From Craterostigma plantagineum (Eukaryota; Streptophyta; Magnoliopsida; Lamiales; Linderniaceae): a stretch of DNA of 64,000 nucleotides. The stretch is from the NCBI GenBank assembly GCA_027422505.1, contig JAPQWV010000304.1, forward strand, positions 310,001 through 374,000, in the 5' to 3' direction. Shown here in pieces: positions 1 to 12,410 of the stretch. The notes beneath the pieces were generated by a model. That model searched no databases. It was not told where the DNA came from and was given only the letters and a program-made list of their open reading frames with translations. Position 1 is the first letter of the stretch, and each line of letters starts with the position of its first letter. A program made the position numbers and the translations under genes.

Positions 1-870
1 CGATAGACGATGAGCGGTAAATTAAAATTGTTGACCGAAAATACAGAGATCGAAGAGAAGACTCTGGTCTTTCTTTTACAGCTAGCTCTCCGTTGGTTGG
101 TTATATTCCTAATTTGTTATTTTAATTTTCGTACAATTTCCTTATCCTTTTCCTTTTGTTTTTCACGAATATTCGGAATATAATTTATTACACTTTAATT
201 AAAATCTTATGATCTTGATTTATCATCGGATTCAACATTGATTTATCCCCATATAGTAATGCATGTAATATCATCTGAACTGTATTCAATGTAGCATTTC
301 GGCTTTTTTTATATATTCATGAGAACATTGTGCGCTCATATGTTTGGCATTTTACAAAAAAGCACTACATTTATGTTTAGATTTGTATACATTATAAGTT
401 TCATAAACAAAAGTTAATTTCAACTGGAAAAGGCGATTCGTATAGTGGAAGTAATGAGAATTTGTCTATTTCCGATTACGACATAGAAGAACTAGAGTAG
501 AACAACAATCTTACTTTTCTACTTCATGGAACAAAAAAAGAAAAAGAAAAGGATGTTACAAAGTGGGTCCCACCTTTCCATTGAAACTAGGCTGGAAACG
601 CAGGAGACGGATTTTTGGCACGAACTGACCTTATTGCCCCTGAGTCAATTCATGTGGTCACATTTTGTTTTGGTCGTACACTTTCAACTACTTGTACATA
701 GTGCAAGTTAAATGGTACCATTTTGATATATCTTGTTTACTATCGATCCCATATTCGAACTTCAATTCATATAAATCCTTAGACATCTTGAAACCTGAAT
801 TGGTGACATTCGTCCAAAAAAGGAACGCAAGTTTTTCAATTCAATTAATACTTCAACTTACATTATACAT
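1..870. other. Unassigned AT-rich intergenic DNA
   Basis: No gene is recognised here. Short open frames near 526-874 have no family motif and are AT-rich in composition. This may be the flank of a gene outside the window. Confidence 0.5.
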
Positions 871-1021
871 TTAGGGTGCGTTTGGTCCGCGGAAATCGGC
901 TGAGAAAAGAAAAGAAAAGTGTAGTGGTACGCATCGATTGTACATTAGGGTTCACGTGTCGTACAATCATACTTTTTCTTTTCTTTTCCACGTCGAAATC
1001 CACGAACCAAACGGAGCCTTA
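871..1021. mobile_element. Tourist-like MITE (PIF/Harbinger type)
   Basis: A 145-bp element (874-1018) lies between two TTA copies (871-873 and 1019-1021), the usual 3-bp target duplication of PIF/Harbinger elements. The ends are imperfect inverted repeats: the left starts GGGTGCGTTTGGTCCGCGG and the right, read on the other strand, starts GGCTCCGTTTGGTTCGTGG. Inside, a purine run (GAGAAAAGAAAAGAAAAG) pairs with the pyrimidine run at 971-988, and GATTGTAC pairs with GTACAATC, so the whole unit can fold into one hairpin. It has no coding capacity. A CACGTG G-box lies at 953-958. Confidence 0.8.
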
Positions 1022-1408
1022 AGAAAACAATATTGCATATCTAAATTCGTACGCTTGTCTATCTTCAATCGGGCTATTGTGGCCCACATTAATGGGCCTC
1101 ACTGGCCCAATACTAAGTATATTGTCAAAAGTCAATCTTGTCCTTATATGGCAATAAGACGCAAGTTGGGTGAGATATGTGGTACTTTTAGGTTCTTCGT
1201 ATTCATTACAACCACCGACGGTTATTAATTCACATGCTGCCTGCCAAACTAACCATTCTAATGCAATATATTTGGAATTAATTATTATTAGAAATAAATT
1301 TCAAATAAGACAAATGCAGCCAAGTTTATAAAACAGAGTGAAGTACTCGAAGTAATCAAACGCTGTGCGCAACTGAAAGAGGAAAAAGCCAAAAAAAAAA
1401 AGGGGAAA
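1022..1408 (+). promoter_or_regulatory. Chalcone isomerase promoter and 5' leader
   Basis: A TATA box (TATAAAA) lies at 1327-1333, 76 bp before the start codon. Three TGGGC/GGCCCA motifs (site-II-like) cluster at about 1080-1108. The CACGTG box of the neighbouring MITE is about 370 bp upstream of the TATA. Light-responsive flavonoid genes commonly use G-box and MYB sites; which of these act here is not shown by the sequence. Confidence 0.6.
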
Positions 1409-2569
1409 ATGTCTCTAAAAGTCGAAACCGTCGTGTTCCCCGAGACCGTGAAACCACCTGGCTCGGACAAAACCTTCTTCCTCGGCGGCGCAGGTTAGCT
1501 TATTTCAGTGATACGCTTCTTTCGTGTGAAGATTTCGGTGCTTAATATCAGCTTACGGTGGAGGCTGGCTAACTTGCGCGCAGGAGTGAGGGGAATGCAA
1601 ATCGAAGGGAAGTTCATCAAGTTCACGGCCATCGGAGTGTACCTCGAGGAGAGTGACGCCGTTAGCTCCCTCTCCGTTAAATGGAAGGGGAAAACAGCTC
1701 AGGAGCTGTCGGAATCTGTTGATTTCATTCAGGACATCGTCGCCGGTAATGATATAACCTCTGATTTCACGCTGTAATTACCTAATGCGTGTGTTAGGAA
1801 GAATCGAATTAGGTTTGAGTTTCGCCACTAGCAAAAGTATCATAGCCGTATTTCGCGGCGATCGTCTTTCTGTCTGAATTTTTTTGCCAGATGTTGGCAC
1901 TCAGTCTTCGATTTTCGCCTTTGCTCAGTTTTTTTTTGTGAATTTGATCGCTAATCGGCGTTGATTTCTATGGTTAGGAATCTCCGATTAACAACAATGG
2001 CATTGCAATAAGAAACGATAAACACTACACTACACTACAGTAGTCTAATTCCCGACATCATCGTTTTATTACATCTTCGCAGGTCCGTTCGAGAAGTTCA
2101 CTCAAGTGACTATGCTTCTGCCTCTGACCGGCCAGCAATACTCCGAAAAGGTGGTCGAGAACTGCACTGCTCACTGGAAATCGATCGGAACTTTCGACGA
2201 AGAATCGTCCAAAGCTGCCGAGAAATTCCTGGAAACTTTCAAGAACGAAGCATTCCCGCCAGGCGCCTCCATTCTCTTCACACAGTCACCTTCAGGAACC
2301 TTAACGGTGAGCGAGCGTTCCTTCGTCGTTTAACTTTTCCCTTTCTCTGCGTCGATTATTCGCTTTTGTTTTCGCTTTAATTCGTCGAATCTTATGAACA
2401 GATAAGTTTCTCGAAAGACGGTTCGATTCCTGAGAAGGGCAATGCAGTTATAGAGAGCAAACAGCTGTCCGAAGCAGTGCTTGAGTCCATCATTGGTAAG
2501 AGCGGCGTATCGCCCGAAGCAAAGCAGAGCTTGGCTGAGAGGCTCTCCGATTTGTTCTTGAAGAAATAG
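1409..2569 (+). CDS. CHI: Chalcone-flavanone isomerase, type I
   Basis: Catalyses stereospecific ring closure of naringenin chalcone to (2S)-naringenin in flavonoid synthesis, in the cytosol/ER-associated flavonoid complex. Four exons (1409-1493, 1584-1745, 2083-2306, 2402-2569) join to 212 residues, the normal size. The protein begins [19 protein letters not shown]. Active-site residues can be placed by spacing from alfalfa CHI: Arg31, Thr43, Tyr102 (in GQQYSEKV), Asn109 and Ser186. Ser-Ile at 186-187 in LESIIG is the type I signature; legume type II enzymes have Thr-Met there. The three introns are 90, 337 and 95 bp. A TATA box and a G-box-bearing MITE lie upstream. The reading frame is intact with no missing key residue. 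Confidence 0.97.
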
Positions 2570-3345
2570 AAGTCTCTGTGAACCCTAATAAGAATCCCTA
2601 GCATTACCACCTTAAGCTAATCAGTGTAATAACTCTATGATCTTCATATGTAATAAGAATCGCTTGTTTGTAGTGCCACTTAACAATTTATCATATGATT
2701 AAATCATGAAGCTAATCATGCGCATGCTGTATGAATTGGAGTTCGACATAGTCGGATATAAAGATATTCTCAGGTTATAATAACCGATTAAAACGTACAT
2801 ATACATGGAGATATTAATGCGTTTTTAACATATTCAAGCAACCAATTAAATAACAAGTAGACGATAGTAATAAGCAACAACAATACGCGTTTGTGCTTGG
2901 GATGCTAAAAAATTCCTTGTTTCTTAAACTAATCTCGTCAATATCAAATTTTAATTAATTGCGATATATAAGCGATAATAGATCCAAACTAAGAAATTTG
3001 ACATAAGATGGACTCTGCGAACGAGGGTAATAGATACGAAAGTCTGCCATTTCTAACGTTTTACCAAATCTGATGATTTGATTAGTCAAATTGCAAATTA
3101 GATGTGCTTGAAAGAATACGAATGCAATGATTATTAGATTAATGCACGCTTATTTCCTACAATGACTTGTTCGCTGACCCAATACGAAATTCCATTCCAG
3201 CCAAGGAATGAGTTCGATGTCCACGTTTTTTGTGTAATATATAATGTTCGATACTTCCGAAACGGAAATGAAATTAATCGGGCCATTTAAGGGAAAAGAA
3301 CATAATCTAGACAAAAATATAAACAGATAGAGATACGTTTGCATC

Positions 3346-3386
<41 letters not shown>

Positions 3387-4365
3387 GTTTCGACTATGTT
3401 CAAAGCCTATATAATCGTGAATTGAAGCCCATGAACCTTTTTTTCTAACCTTTTATAGAGGTGTGTTATCCATCAAAATATCGTATTATGCCCCAAAAAC
3501 TACGAAGAAACTTTTTAATACTACTGGATGGAATAACGGTATTAAAATAAAACTACGTTTACTTCACATTCTAAACTTGGCAGATGCAAGAGCAACCATA
3601 TACATAATTTTCCAGATTTTTAATATATGGAAGTATAAAAGTCAACCTTTCTTTTATCATTAGCCAATCAATCGAACTTTACCTAAAGTCTTATATTTAT
3701 TGTTGCATTTAGTGGCAATAAAACTAATTAAAGAAACTAATTAAAGAACCCTAGAATTAATTTTGTATAGAACAGACGACAAATGGATCTCGCTCGCTCG
3801 CTTTCAATCATGCCGGCACAATATTCTTTTTATTGCATAAATATTCGTAATTTATTTTTCTTCAAACTATATAGTATTATATGTTACACCATTAATTAAA
3901 ATTTATTTAAGTTTAATCTCTAGATAAAATATCAATATCGGAATTCCAAATATATTTGTTTAAGCTCTAGGATGTAAGGTGCCTGCCTATCGAGTTAGTT
4001 ATTATAGTTCCATTATGGCATTGCGTACGAAGCTTTGCGAATTAGGAGGTGTTAATTAATTCCGGCTTTTTAAGTCAACGATATGAAGATTATAAAAAAT
4101 AACGAATATTAAAAAAAACACGTAAGCAACTATTCGTCCGTATATAGATGAAAGGTATACTGGACGGGCCTACTAAACAATAGACAAGTAGAGAATAAAT
4201 TACATATAAAAACCATCAGCAGTTGACTTGTAATACATATTGCACAAATGAATCAGTATTGTAAAGATAAATTTTTAAAAATACCTTTGACACGGTCAAC
4301 TTTAGAAATATGGCTCGGTCGATTTTACCTTTTAAAAAATAGTCTTCAATTTCTCTTTTTACAAG
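2570..4365. other. AT-rich intergenic DNA
   Basis: Contains the chalcone isomerase 3' flank, then DNA with no recognisable gene. Short frames near 3150-3663 show no family motif. A pure AT microsatellite sits at 3351-3384. Confidence 0.5.
3351..3384. repeat. (AT)n microsatellite, about 34 bp
   Basis: Seventeen uninterrupted AT units in non-coding DNA between the chalcone isomerase and YUCCA genes. Confidence 0.95.
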
Positions 4366-4795
4366 ATTTGTTTTTTATATATAGCACGGATCCCTTGCTT
4401 TATACCAGGGGTCCTGTGCTCATGAGACCCATGCTATCATGCTTTGTAGCAGGGGTCTCATGCTATATAGCAGGGGTCCCGTGCTCATGAGACCTCTGCT
4501 ATAAAGCATGAGACTCATGCTTTATAGCAGGGGTCTCATGCTATATAGCACATGTACCGTGCTTCATGGGACCCCTGCTATAAAGCATGAGACCCCTGGC
4601 TTTATAGCAGGGTTTCAAGTAATAAGTCGTGAGTTCAAGTCCGAACAATTTTTTTTTTATATATAGCACGGATTCCTTGCTTTATAGCAGAGGTTCTATG
4701 CTCATGAGACCCATGCTTTATAGCAGGGGTCTCATGCTATATAGCACATGTCCCGTGCTTCATGTTGGGATCCGTGCTATATATAAAAAAAATGT
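4366..4795. repeat. Composite direct and inverted repeat cluster
   Basis: The interval is built from short blocks used in both orientations: TTTATAGCAGGGGTC, its complement, CTCATGAGACC and CATGCTATATAGCA. The outer edges are inverted copies: ATATATAGCACGGATCCC near 4376-4394 and GGGATCCGTGCTATATAT near 4767-4785. A second, direct copy of the left block starts near 4660 (ATATATAGCACGGATTCC). The second copy is preceded by TCGTGAGTTCAAGTCCGAAC, which resembles the complement of the tRNA-like sequence just to the right. This suggests repeated insertion or rearrangement of one family. The open frame at 4248-4490 only translates the repeat. Confidence 0.75.
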
Positions 4796-4875
4796 TGGGA
4801 TTTGAACCCGCGGCGAACCCACGACCTATTACTTGAACGTCCAACTACACAATCGCTGGACTACATCCCACCCGC
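4785..4875 (-). mobile_element. tRNA-like (SINE head) sequence
   Basis: On the minus strand the segment carries an A-box-like TAGTCCAGCG (4854-4863) followed by a B-box-like GGGTTCAAATCCC (4797-4809), the internal RNA polymerase III promoter pair of tRNA-derived SINEs. It is followed in the same direction by a T-rich stretch and the repeat cluster. No full tRNA cloverleaf is evident, and a target duplication was not found, so this is a SINE fragment or relative rather than a tRNA gene. Confidence 0.5.
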
Positions 4876-5379
4876 TCACCCAAACGCGGTTCCCATTTAA
4901 CATATTGTTTTTAATGTGGTCCCGAATAGTAAGGGCACGACAGTCATTTTACATTTGAAGGCTATATTTTAAAAGTTGACCACGAGGCTATTTAGTTAAA
5001 AATCCCGATAAAAATGTCCCTTTTTTCATTCTACAATACACGCAACGTAAAGCGATACTACTTTGATACAGTTGTATACCAACAATAATTTATTAGATAT
5101 TTTTCTCTCTGTGATTTATGTGGATACCAAATATATAAATATTTAATCATTAAACACATATATTATGTTGGCCATCACGCAACAAACAAATTCTATTTTA
5201 TGTCGGACCTAATCGGGTGGAGGTGTAATTTTTCTGTGGTTTCAAATGACTTAATATATTATTGATTTCACAGATCGGGCGAATTTATTCATAACTATGA
5301 ATCAAATTTCTATTGTCTCATTGATACATTTAAACGAATTTAATGTTACAAAAGAAATTAACTAGCCAAATGGATGATA
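4876..5379. other. Intergenic DNA, possible transposon remnant
   Basis: No gene is seen. The first 150 bases look like a degraded repeat flank; the rest is AT-rich without structure. Confidence 0.4.
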
Positions 5380-5655
5380 TCTGACTCTTATATATAAAGA
5401 GCCTATGGGATAAAAAATGTAAATTAGTTGTCAAAATTGGCCAATCAAAATTTTCTACTTTAATTACTATTAAACATAAAAATCCTATTTAATCATAAAA
5501 ACCACATCATTCTATTTTTTAGCATATCAAGTATTAAAAAAATTATGAAACTACATAGCTTTAAAACCCATAATAAACATCACATAGTATATAGTTTTAT
5601 TAAATTCATCCACTAATACTTAATTTTAAATTTTTGCACTGTGCAAAAATACTAG
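5380..5655 (+). mobile_element. Short non-autonomous Helitron
   Basis: The element starts TCTGACTCTTATATATAAAG directly after an A and ends in CTAG directly before a T, the A/T insertion pattern of Helitrons. Two bases before the terminal CTAG is a perfect hairpin TTTTTGCACTGTGCAAAAA (5631-5649), the expected 3' terminator. The 276-bp body is AT-rich with no coding capacity, so it would depend on a Rep-helicase supplied elsewhere. It sits about 300 bp upstream of the YUCCA start codon. Confidence 0.7.
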
Positions 5656-5962
5656 TTTCATTAATTAGTTTAATGACTCTATACGGTCAAAACTTCTTTA
5701 ATTATGTTAAACGAATTATTTACCAGATCACAGTCATCCCTCCAAGTAACAGCATATATTTATTCATTATCATTATATATCGAATAAAAACTCCACCGAC
5801 TGAAAAATGATTATTCATCTACCATTTATGATATGAGGCTCTGCTCCGATTAGAAAACTCATCTATCTATATATAAATAATCCCTCAAGTCCTCCCCTTC
5901 CAAAGATCCCCACAACCACCTATTTAATACCATAAATTCCTCCCCCCAAAAAAACAAGAAAA
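5656..5962 (+). promoter_or_regulatory. YUCCA promoter and 5' leader
   Basis: A TATA box (TATATAAATA) is at about 5870-5879, some 85 bp before the start codon. The leader is C/A-rich. The Helitron ends immediately upstream, so the native proximal promoter is at most about 300 bp. Confidence 0.6.
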
Positions 5963-7527
5963 ATGTCAGACCCACCTCCGCCGGCGGTGATCATCGTCGG
6001 AGCTGGGCCTTCCGGCCTAGCCACGGCGGCGTACTTGCACCACCTCTCCATCCCTTACACGATCCTCGAGCGCGAAGACTGCTTCGCCTCCCTGTGGAAG
6101 AAGTATTCTTACGATAGAGTCCACCTTCACCTAGCGAAACAGTTCTGCGAATTACCCCTCAAACCGACGCCGGCGAACTCTCCGACGTACCTCTCCAAAG
6201 CCCAGTTCCTCGACTACCTTCAAGACTACGTCGACCACTTCAAAATCAAGCCGAGGTACAACACCCGCGTGGAGGGCGCGTGGTACGACGAGGTTGTCGG
6301 GAAATGGGAGGTGAGGGCGAGGAACGTAGGGGTGGACGCCGCCGTCGAGGTGTTCCGTTCGAGGTTCCTGGTGGTGGCCACCGGCGAGACTTCGGACCCT
6401 TACGTGCCTGAGAACATCGAAGGTTTGAAAGGGTTCCGAGGAGAGGTTCTGCACTCGACCAAGTTTAAGAATGGAGAGAGATTTAAGGACAAGAGCGTGC
6501 TTGTCGTGGGAAGTGGAAACTCGGGCATGGAGATTGCCCTTGATTTGGACAGCTATGGCGCCAAAACCTCCATTGTTGTACGGAGCCCGGTAAGAAGAAA
6601 TAAGCTGCTTTTCATCATTTTATAGCTATGTTATATATTATTAAAATACGTAGCAATAGTTAGCTTCGTGCATGATTTGATTTATATTATTGCGGATGGT
6701 GAAAAAATAACGTGTTAGCCGTGGAAAGCTTAAACACGTCGTCATTCGATGTTAATAGATGTGAATAACTGCCCTACTTTAAAAATTCTTCCTAAATTCT
6801 TTCGAATATGTGGTGGTAGGTACACGTAATTTCGAGGGAAATGGCGTACTTGGGACTATTTCTGTTCAAATACTTGCGTCGCGATTGGGTTGATTCGATT
6901 GTCTCAACGTTAAGCAAGATTGTGTATGGTGATTTGTCCAAGTACGGTATCGTTAGGCCCACTAAAGGTGGGCCGTGGGCTCTAAAGGCCCAATATGGAA
7001 AGTACCCAGTGATTGATGTTGGGACCATAGCGAAGATTAAATCTGGGGAGATTCAGGTCTATGTAAATCCTTGCTAATTAAAATAATCATCATAGCATAT
7101 ATACTCAATTTCCTTGTCTTTTTTCTTAAATATATAATATCATTTATTACAGGCGTTGCCAAGTGTAAGGAGTATAAAAGGGAATAACGTCGTATTGTTC
7201 GACGATGGAAAGGAATATCCTTTCGATGCAATTGTATTCGCCACGGGGTTCAAAAGGTCAACAAACAAGTGGCTCAAGGTAAATTAATTGAATTACTGTA
7301 AGAAAATATACTTGTAAATTAGAGTAATTTAAACTGAATTGGAAAATTTTGGTTTGCAGGGAGATGAGTATTTGTTGAACGAAGATGGGCTTCCAAAGCC
7401 CAATTACCCAAATCACTGGAAGGGAAAGAATGGGCTTTACTGTTGCGGGCTGGCCCGAATGGGCTTGCCTGGTTCTGGCAGTGACGCCCAAAATATAGCT
7501 CTTGATATTAAGTCAAATCTTATGTAA
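5963..7527 (+). CDS. YUCCA flavin monooxygenase (YUC10/11-like)
   Basis: YUCCA enzymes convert indole-3-pyruvate to the auxin indole-3-acetate using FAD and NADPH. Four exons (5963-6589, 6820-7056, 7153-7278, 7360-7527) join to 385 residues, close to the YUC10/11 size. Visible motifs: FAD-binding GAGPSG at 13-18, the FMO fingerprint FxGxxxHxxxF at 158-168, NADPH-binding GSGNSG at 183-188, and FATGF near the exon 3 end. The short N terminus before the first glycine motif fits the YUC10/11 branch rather than the longer YUC1/4/6 type. The exon 2 donor is slightly ambiguous: a GTAAAT donor 6 bp downstream would keep frame and add two residues; family alignment favours 7056. Subfamily placement is inference. 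Confidence 0.93.
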
Positions 7528-7930
7528 AATTATTTTTCTTCCTTTCTTCTCCTTCGGTGTGCTTCAGACTATTTAAATACATATATCCATATCATATCAA
7601 TTATTGTAATTTGAATGGCACTCGTATAATGTACTAATTACCCCATCTTGTGACAATCATACATAAAGTGCTTATTATTTCATGCGAACTAAGTACATTT
7701 TATTGTCAAACACATTTTTTATCATCACACAAGGTTTTACTACAACATTCATTTCACACAAGGTTTCTACATCATCAAAAGCACTGTTTTTCAGCCCTAA
7801 ACTGAAAACAGCATAGAAGGAAGAGCAAAGAAACCATTTCGAACCATTTCTAAGAAACTCAATCTCCTCTAAGAAAACTACCAACTAACAATAGATTTTT
7901 ACACACAAAGCAAACATTGGCTCAAGTCCT
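7528..7930. other. Shared 3' flank of two converging genes
   Basis: The YUCCA and RopGAP genes converge here, 403 bp stop to stop. AT-rich, with no further gene seen. Confidence 0.6.
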
Positions 7931-10314
7931 TCAATTCTCAGGCATTCTCTCCACCATATCCACGTCGTTATCGAACGCCCTCGGGAATTTCCCGACTGGG
8001 CTAATCTTAGAGCTCTCTTCTCCGTCGCTCGTACTGAAGCAAGAGCTCCCAATTCTACTGCCCGACGCCGTAAAGCAGCAAGAATCTCCATTGTTGTAAG
8101 GAGAAGAAGAAGAAGAACAATATTCCTTCTTCTTCTTCTGATTCGCCAATGGGCTCATCTGTTCTCTGCTGCACAAGATTCCCTCGAGCTGTTTTCTGAA
8201 CCCATTCTTCGCCGTCTCATTCTCGTCGATCCTCCTCAAGAAACATTCTTCGATATCGCTCAGCGAATCCTTTTCTTCTTCATCTTCAGAAACGATCCCC
8301 GTCGATTCGCAGCAGTTGGTGTCCATTTCTCTTTGGCTATCTTCGTACTCTTCTTCTCCTTCTTCATCTTCCTCGTGGGTGGTCCTCGACGAATGAGAAG
8401 AAATCGGTGAGTACTCATTCTCTCCTCCTCCTTCTTCTTCTTCTTCGCTGCGCTCCCTCAGCGTTTTCGTAATAAGGGTCTTCAACAGATTCATCACTTG
8501 GACAGCATGCATTAGGGCAGTCAACGGATCAGACATCTGTAGTAGAGAGCAAGAGTTGTTCCAAAAACTAAAAATCCAATCTTTTTCATGGCGCAGATTA
8601 AATACAACCCAACTGTATGTTGAAAATTTCATCACCTGGGTCATATTAGGGGCGAAGACCATGGCGATATTCCTCGCATTCATCTTATTCGATTCCTCGT
8701 TTTCGACGACGTCAGCCATGAGGTCGACTGCCCAGCCAAGCAAAGCTCCCTCGGTGGGCTTCAACTGCTTTGTTAGTTCGACCGCTTCTTCTTCGGTGTT
8801 GCACCGAAGCACTTGCTCGGGCGAAAGCCCATCGAGCACGCCACTTGGCAGTTCTCTGAACCAAGCTTTGATCAGCCCAGCCAAGCAATGGACATCTATG
8901 TTTTCGGGCACTATCCCTCTGTTGAGATCGTCGCGGACGATCTGTTCTTGGCTGTTTTCGGGGTTTATCCTGAAGATTCCTTCGGACTACAGGCGAAAAG
9001 AAATGCGATGAGATTTACGATCTGTGATCAATCACTGTAGTTGTAAGACTACAGAAAAGGAGAAAAGATCATTTACCTTGAGGCCACCATGAGTGTATAG
9101 TCTTTCTTGCATCAGTAAGAGAATTGTTGGGACACTGTTTCCTCTTGCATCGTATGAGCACTGCATTGAGTCCGCCGAGACGCCAAATACGCTGACACTG
9201 CGTAATTTTCACAAGTAACTGATGTAAATCTACATGTGATTAGAGGTCATTGTCTGAATCTTCAACTGTGAAGTCAATAAATGTCTTTGGAAATAAAGGT
9301 TATTAAGGTGCGCCATGGCCTTGATAAAGGAAGAGCTTAAGCTGCTTTTTTTAGATATCAGTAGTTTTCAGTCACAACTTGCCTACACATATATCTAATT
9401 AGCAACGACGGTGATGATAAAGAAGCCTATCCATGTCAATGATTATGACAAAAGTCATATCTTTTATGTATTAATTGCCGTAATACAAGCTGGTAAAATA
9501 ACAGCAGAAGTTTATCATTGCGAAAACAAGATTCATTAATGTTTGCGATGTAAATATCTTATGACATAGATGATATTTGATGAAGCTTCAACATTTTTTC
9601 TATGATAAATAATAGACGGGACGATATTCAAAAATTGTCACCCCAAAAGTTAATGCTCGACATTGTCAGGATATTAAATGCTGTAACATGCAAATTACTA
9701 TCTTCCCAGCTTGCAATCGATAGCCCATTTGTTCATTCATGTCCATTTATGAAGATTTTCAAGTAGAAATAACAAAACCAAGAGAAGAAAGAGAGCTCCT
9801 TGTAGAACACCAGATCTGATAAAAATTGGATCTTTTTTTTTTTTTTGAAGAAAAGACGACACGCAACAAAAGCCTAAGAACTTTGCGAAACCCCAAAAAG
9901 CTAGAATCTTTTCAGCCGAATTTATGCAAAAAAACAAAATATATTCACCACATACAAGAAATTGAAAGAAAAATGCTGTACAAACCTTGCACTTGGAGCC
10001 CTACAAGGAACCTCAACTTCGAACTCAACGGGCAAACCCAAGAAGCCATGGAACCTATCGAAGGTGACGTGGGCTATGTGCTGGACGTTCGTGGGCCATC
10101 CGATGTCCATGTGATGTACGGCCGAGATCACATCCTGGTGGTCTTTGCTCCCAACGCGACACGTGGACACCATGGACTTCCTCAGCGCCGTCAGAAGAAA
10201 GTCGAGCAAAGAGAGGTTTTGCTGCTGCTGACAATCTTCGGCTTCTTCCTTATCGCTCAGCTCAGCTTCAGCAGATTTCGAGCACTTCATCGCCATTACT
10301 ACACCACTGCCCAT
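7931..10314 (-). CDS. Rho-of-plants GTPase-activating protein with CRIB motif
   Basis: RopGAPs switch off ROP small GTPases at the plasma membrane and so shape polar growth and stress signalling. Four exons (10314-9986, 9197-9077, 8986-8636, 8536-7931) join to 468 residues, matching Arabidopsis ROPGAP1. A CRIB motif runs about 71-91 (IGWPTNVQHIAHVTF). The RhoGAP domain follows; Arg156 in EGIFRIN is the expected arginine finger, and VFAPNMTQMSDPLTALMHAV spans the exon 3/4 junction. The C-terminal 150 residues are acidic and serine-rich. Intron 3 (99 bp) has no in-frame stop, so a retained-intron transcript would stay open. The minus strand 5' leader carries a (CT)n run at about 10380-10400. 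Confidence 0.94.
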
Positions 10315-12410
10315 TTTCTTCTGCTTCGACTTTTCTAGGGATTAGTTAGTCTCTTATCTTCTTCACATTCGCGAGAGAAGAGAGAGAGAGAGAGAGAGAG
10401 TTTGTGGTGGTGTAGCGTGGCTTCGTTTATTTGGTTTAATAGGGATACTATTTATTCAAACGGGCGAAGCTCAATTCAAATTCTTGTTTGGTTATTAAGT
10501 GGATTTATGTCATGGGGCTTCGGTTTAGTACTTTATTACAGCTTTGCCACTGCTTTTGAAATTGAATTTAGGGCCAGTTGCTTCTTTTTAAGGAAAAAAA
10601 ATTAGATGTTTGTCACACACCCATATTTGGGATTTTCCTCGTGTCCATTTATTGCAGACGTTTGTGTATTCATTTATGATTTCTCATAACTATGTCGAGG
10701 TTTAAAATTGCGGCATTATTTTAGAATATCCATAAAGTATAACGTATTTAAAGAAGTATACATGCAGGATATATTGACTATTTTTTTCCTCGGTATAGAT
10801 AGATTGTGACTTTGAGTTAATGAAGAACGCTTACTACCAATTAAATCTTGTGAGGTCAATGCTTGAAATTTCGTGATGAAATGGTTTAGATAGCTTTAAT
10901 CCGACTTAAAGATGAGGTTAACGACCGTTTTGAGTGAGTTCCACTTTGCTTGATCACAAAATGTCTGGCAAATATATAATATAATTACATATATGTGATT
11001 GCAATTAGCTGCTGAAATAACATACAAAACAATAAAAAAATATATAAAAAAATAAACATTTGGTAAGTTTTCATAAAAAATCACCAAACTAATAGGTTGC
11101 TTGACACCGGCCGAAATTTATAAAATGCATGTATATGATTATTTTAACAAATCGAATCGAGGGTAAAAATGACAAATCAGATATTCCTTCAAATTGAAGA
11201 AGACCGTTGGGTAAAAGAGAGGGTCATTGACATCATTAACATTAGCAAAAAGGTTCCCTTTCAAGCCATTGCTATTGCTGATGCTGATTATAATATTATA
11301 AACTAAATAAAATAAAGTAATAAAGAAACTTAAAAATGCTTTGAAAAATAAGTACCTGAAGTCAGCAGTCAGTCAGCGATAATTGAATATCTGTCTATGG
11401 CTTACTTAGCCATTAACATCCTGTTAACGAGCCTCGTAAGCATACACAATTGAAGTCAAATTTCACAATTTTCATTTATCTTGCTTGACCAGACTAAATT
11501 AATTGAGTTACAACGAGCACAGTAATGGAAGATCCTCTTATTTATCAAGCCCGAGGTTTCATTTTCTTCGTTTGATTATTAAAAAAAGAACTTGGGTCCT
11601 ATTCCTTTGTTAATATGAGATAAAATAGAAGAGCATTTTCGAGCAAATCGAGGAACTTGAGGATGGTGTGTACAAGTGAGGTTTCCATTGTCGTATTACA
11701 TCATAAATAATAGTAAAAAAAATAAAAATTGCATGTTCAAATTTGAAATCTTTCGAAGCCTTTTTACGTGATTTTCCTTTATGGTAAAAATTGACCGTTG
11801 AGATCGCATCGGCTCGTTGGATTCTCTGATTTGCATTGCTCTCTCTTATCTTACAACATATGTCTTTTAGGACAGACTCTTTTAGTACGGCTAGTTTGCT
11901 ACTCCATTATATTTCTCGACTTTTGTCTTTTTCTTTTCAATCAAATTGCTCAAAAACCTGGAGAACCTTTACATCATACATGCTCATACATGCATGATAC
12001 GAAGCTCAACAAAATATTATCATAAAGAAATAACGAACCATATATAGTAGCGTAGTTGGGCTGTTTACACAAATTGAAAAACACACTGTATATAATACGA
12101 GCAAACTGTACATCACCACCATTCCCAAACAGACTCCTTTACAGATATAAAAAAAAATAAAATAAAATAAAATAAAAGGATGGTTCAATTTCATATGTGC
12201 ACAAAGCATAAATAAACTACACAGAAATGCAAGCAAAGCAACCACGTTCTTCACCCAATCATAAATATATTATTACAACCCTCACCACCCCTTTATCAGA
12301 GTAAATCTCTCAATCAACCTGCATAGAAAAAAATAAAAATAAAAAATAAAAAAATAAATAATACCCAACTTCAAACTTGAAGCTCAAACAAAACTAATGT
12401 GCTTGCTTGC
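10315..12410. other. Intergenic DNA between RopGAP and ATG18 genes
   Basis: The first 300 bases are the RopGAP leader and promoter. The remainder is AT-rich with no recognised gene; small frames have no family motif. The last few hundred bases are probably the ATG18 3' UTR. Confidence 0.5.
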
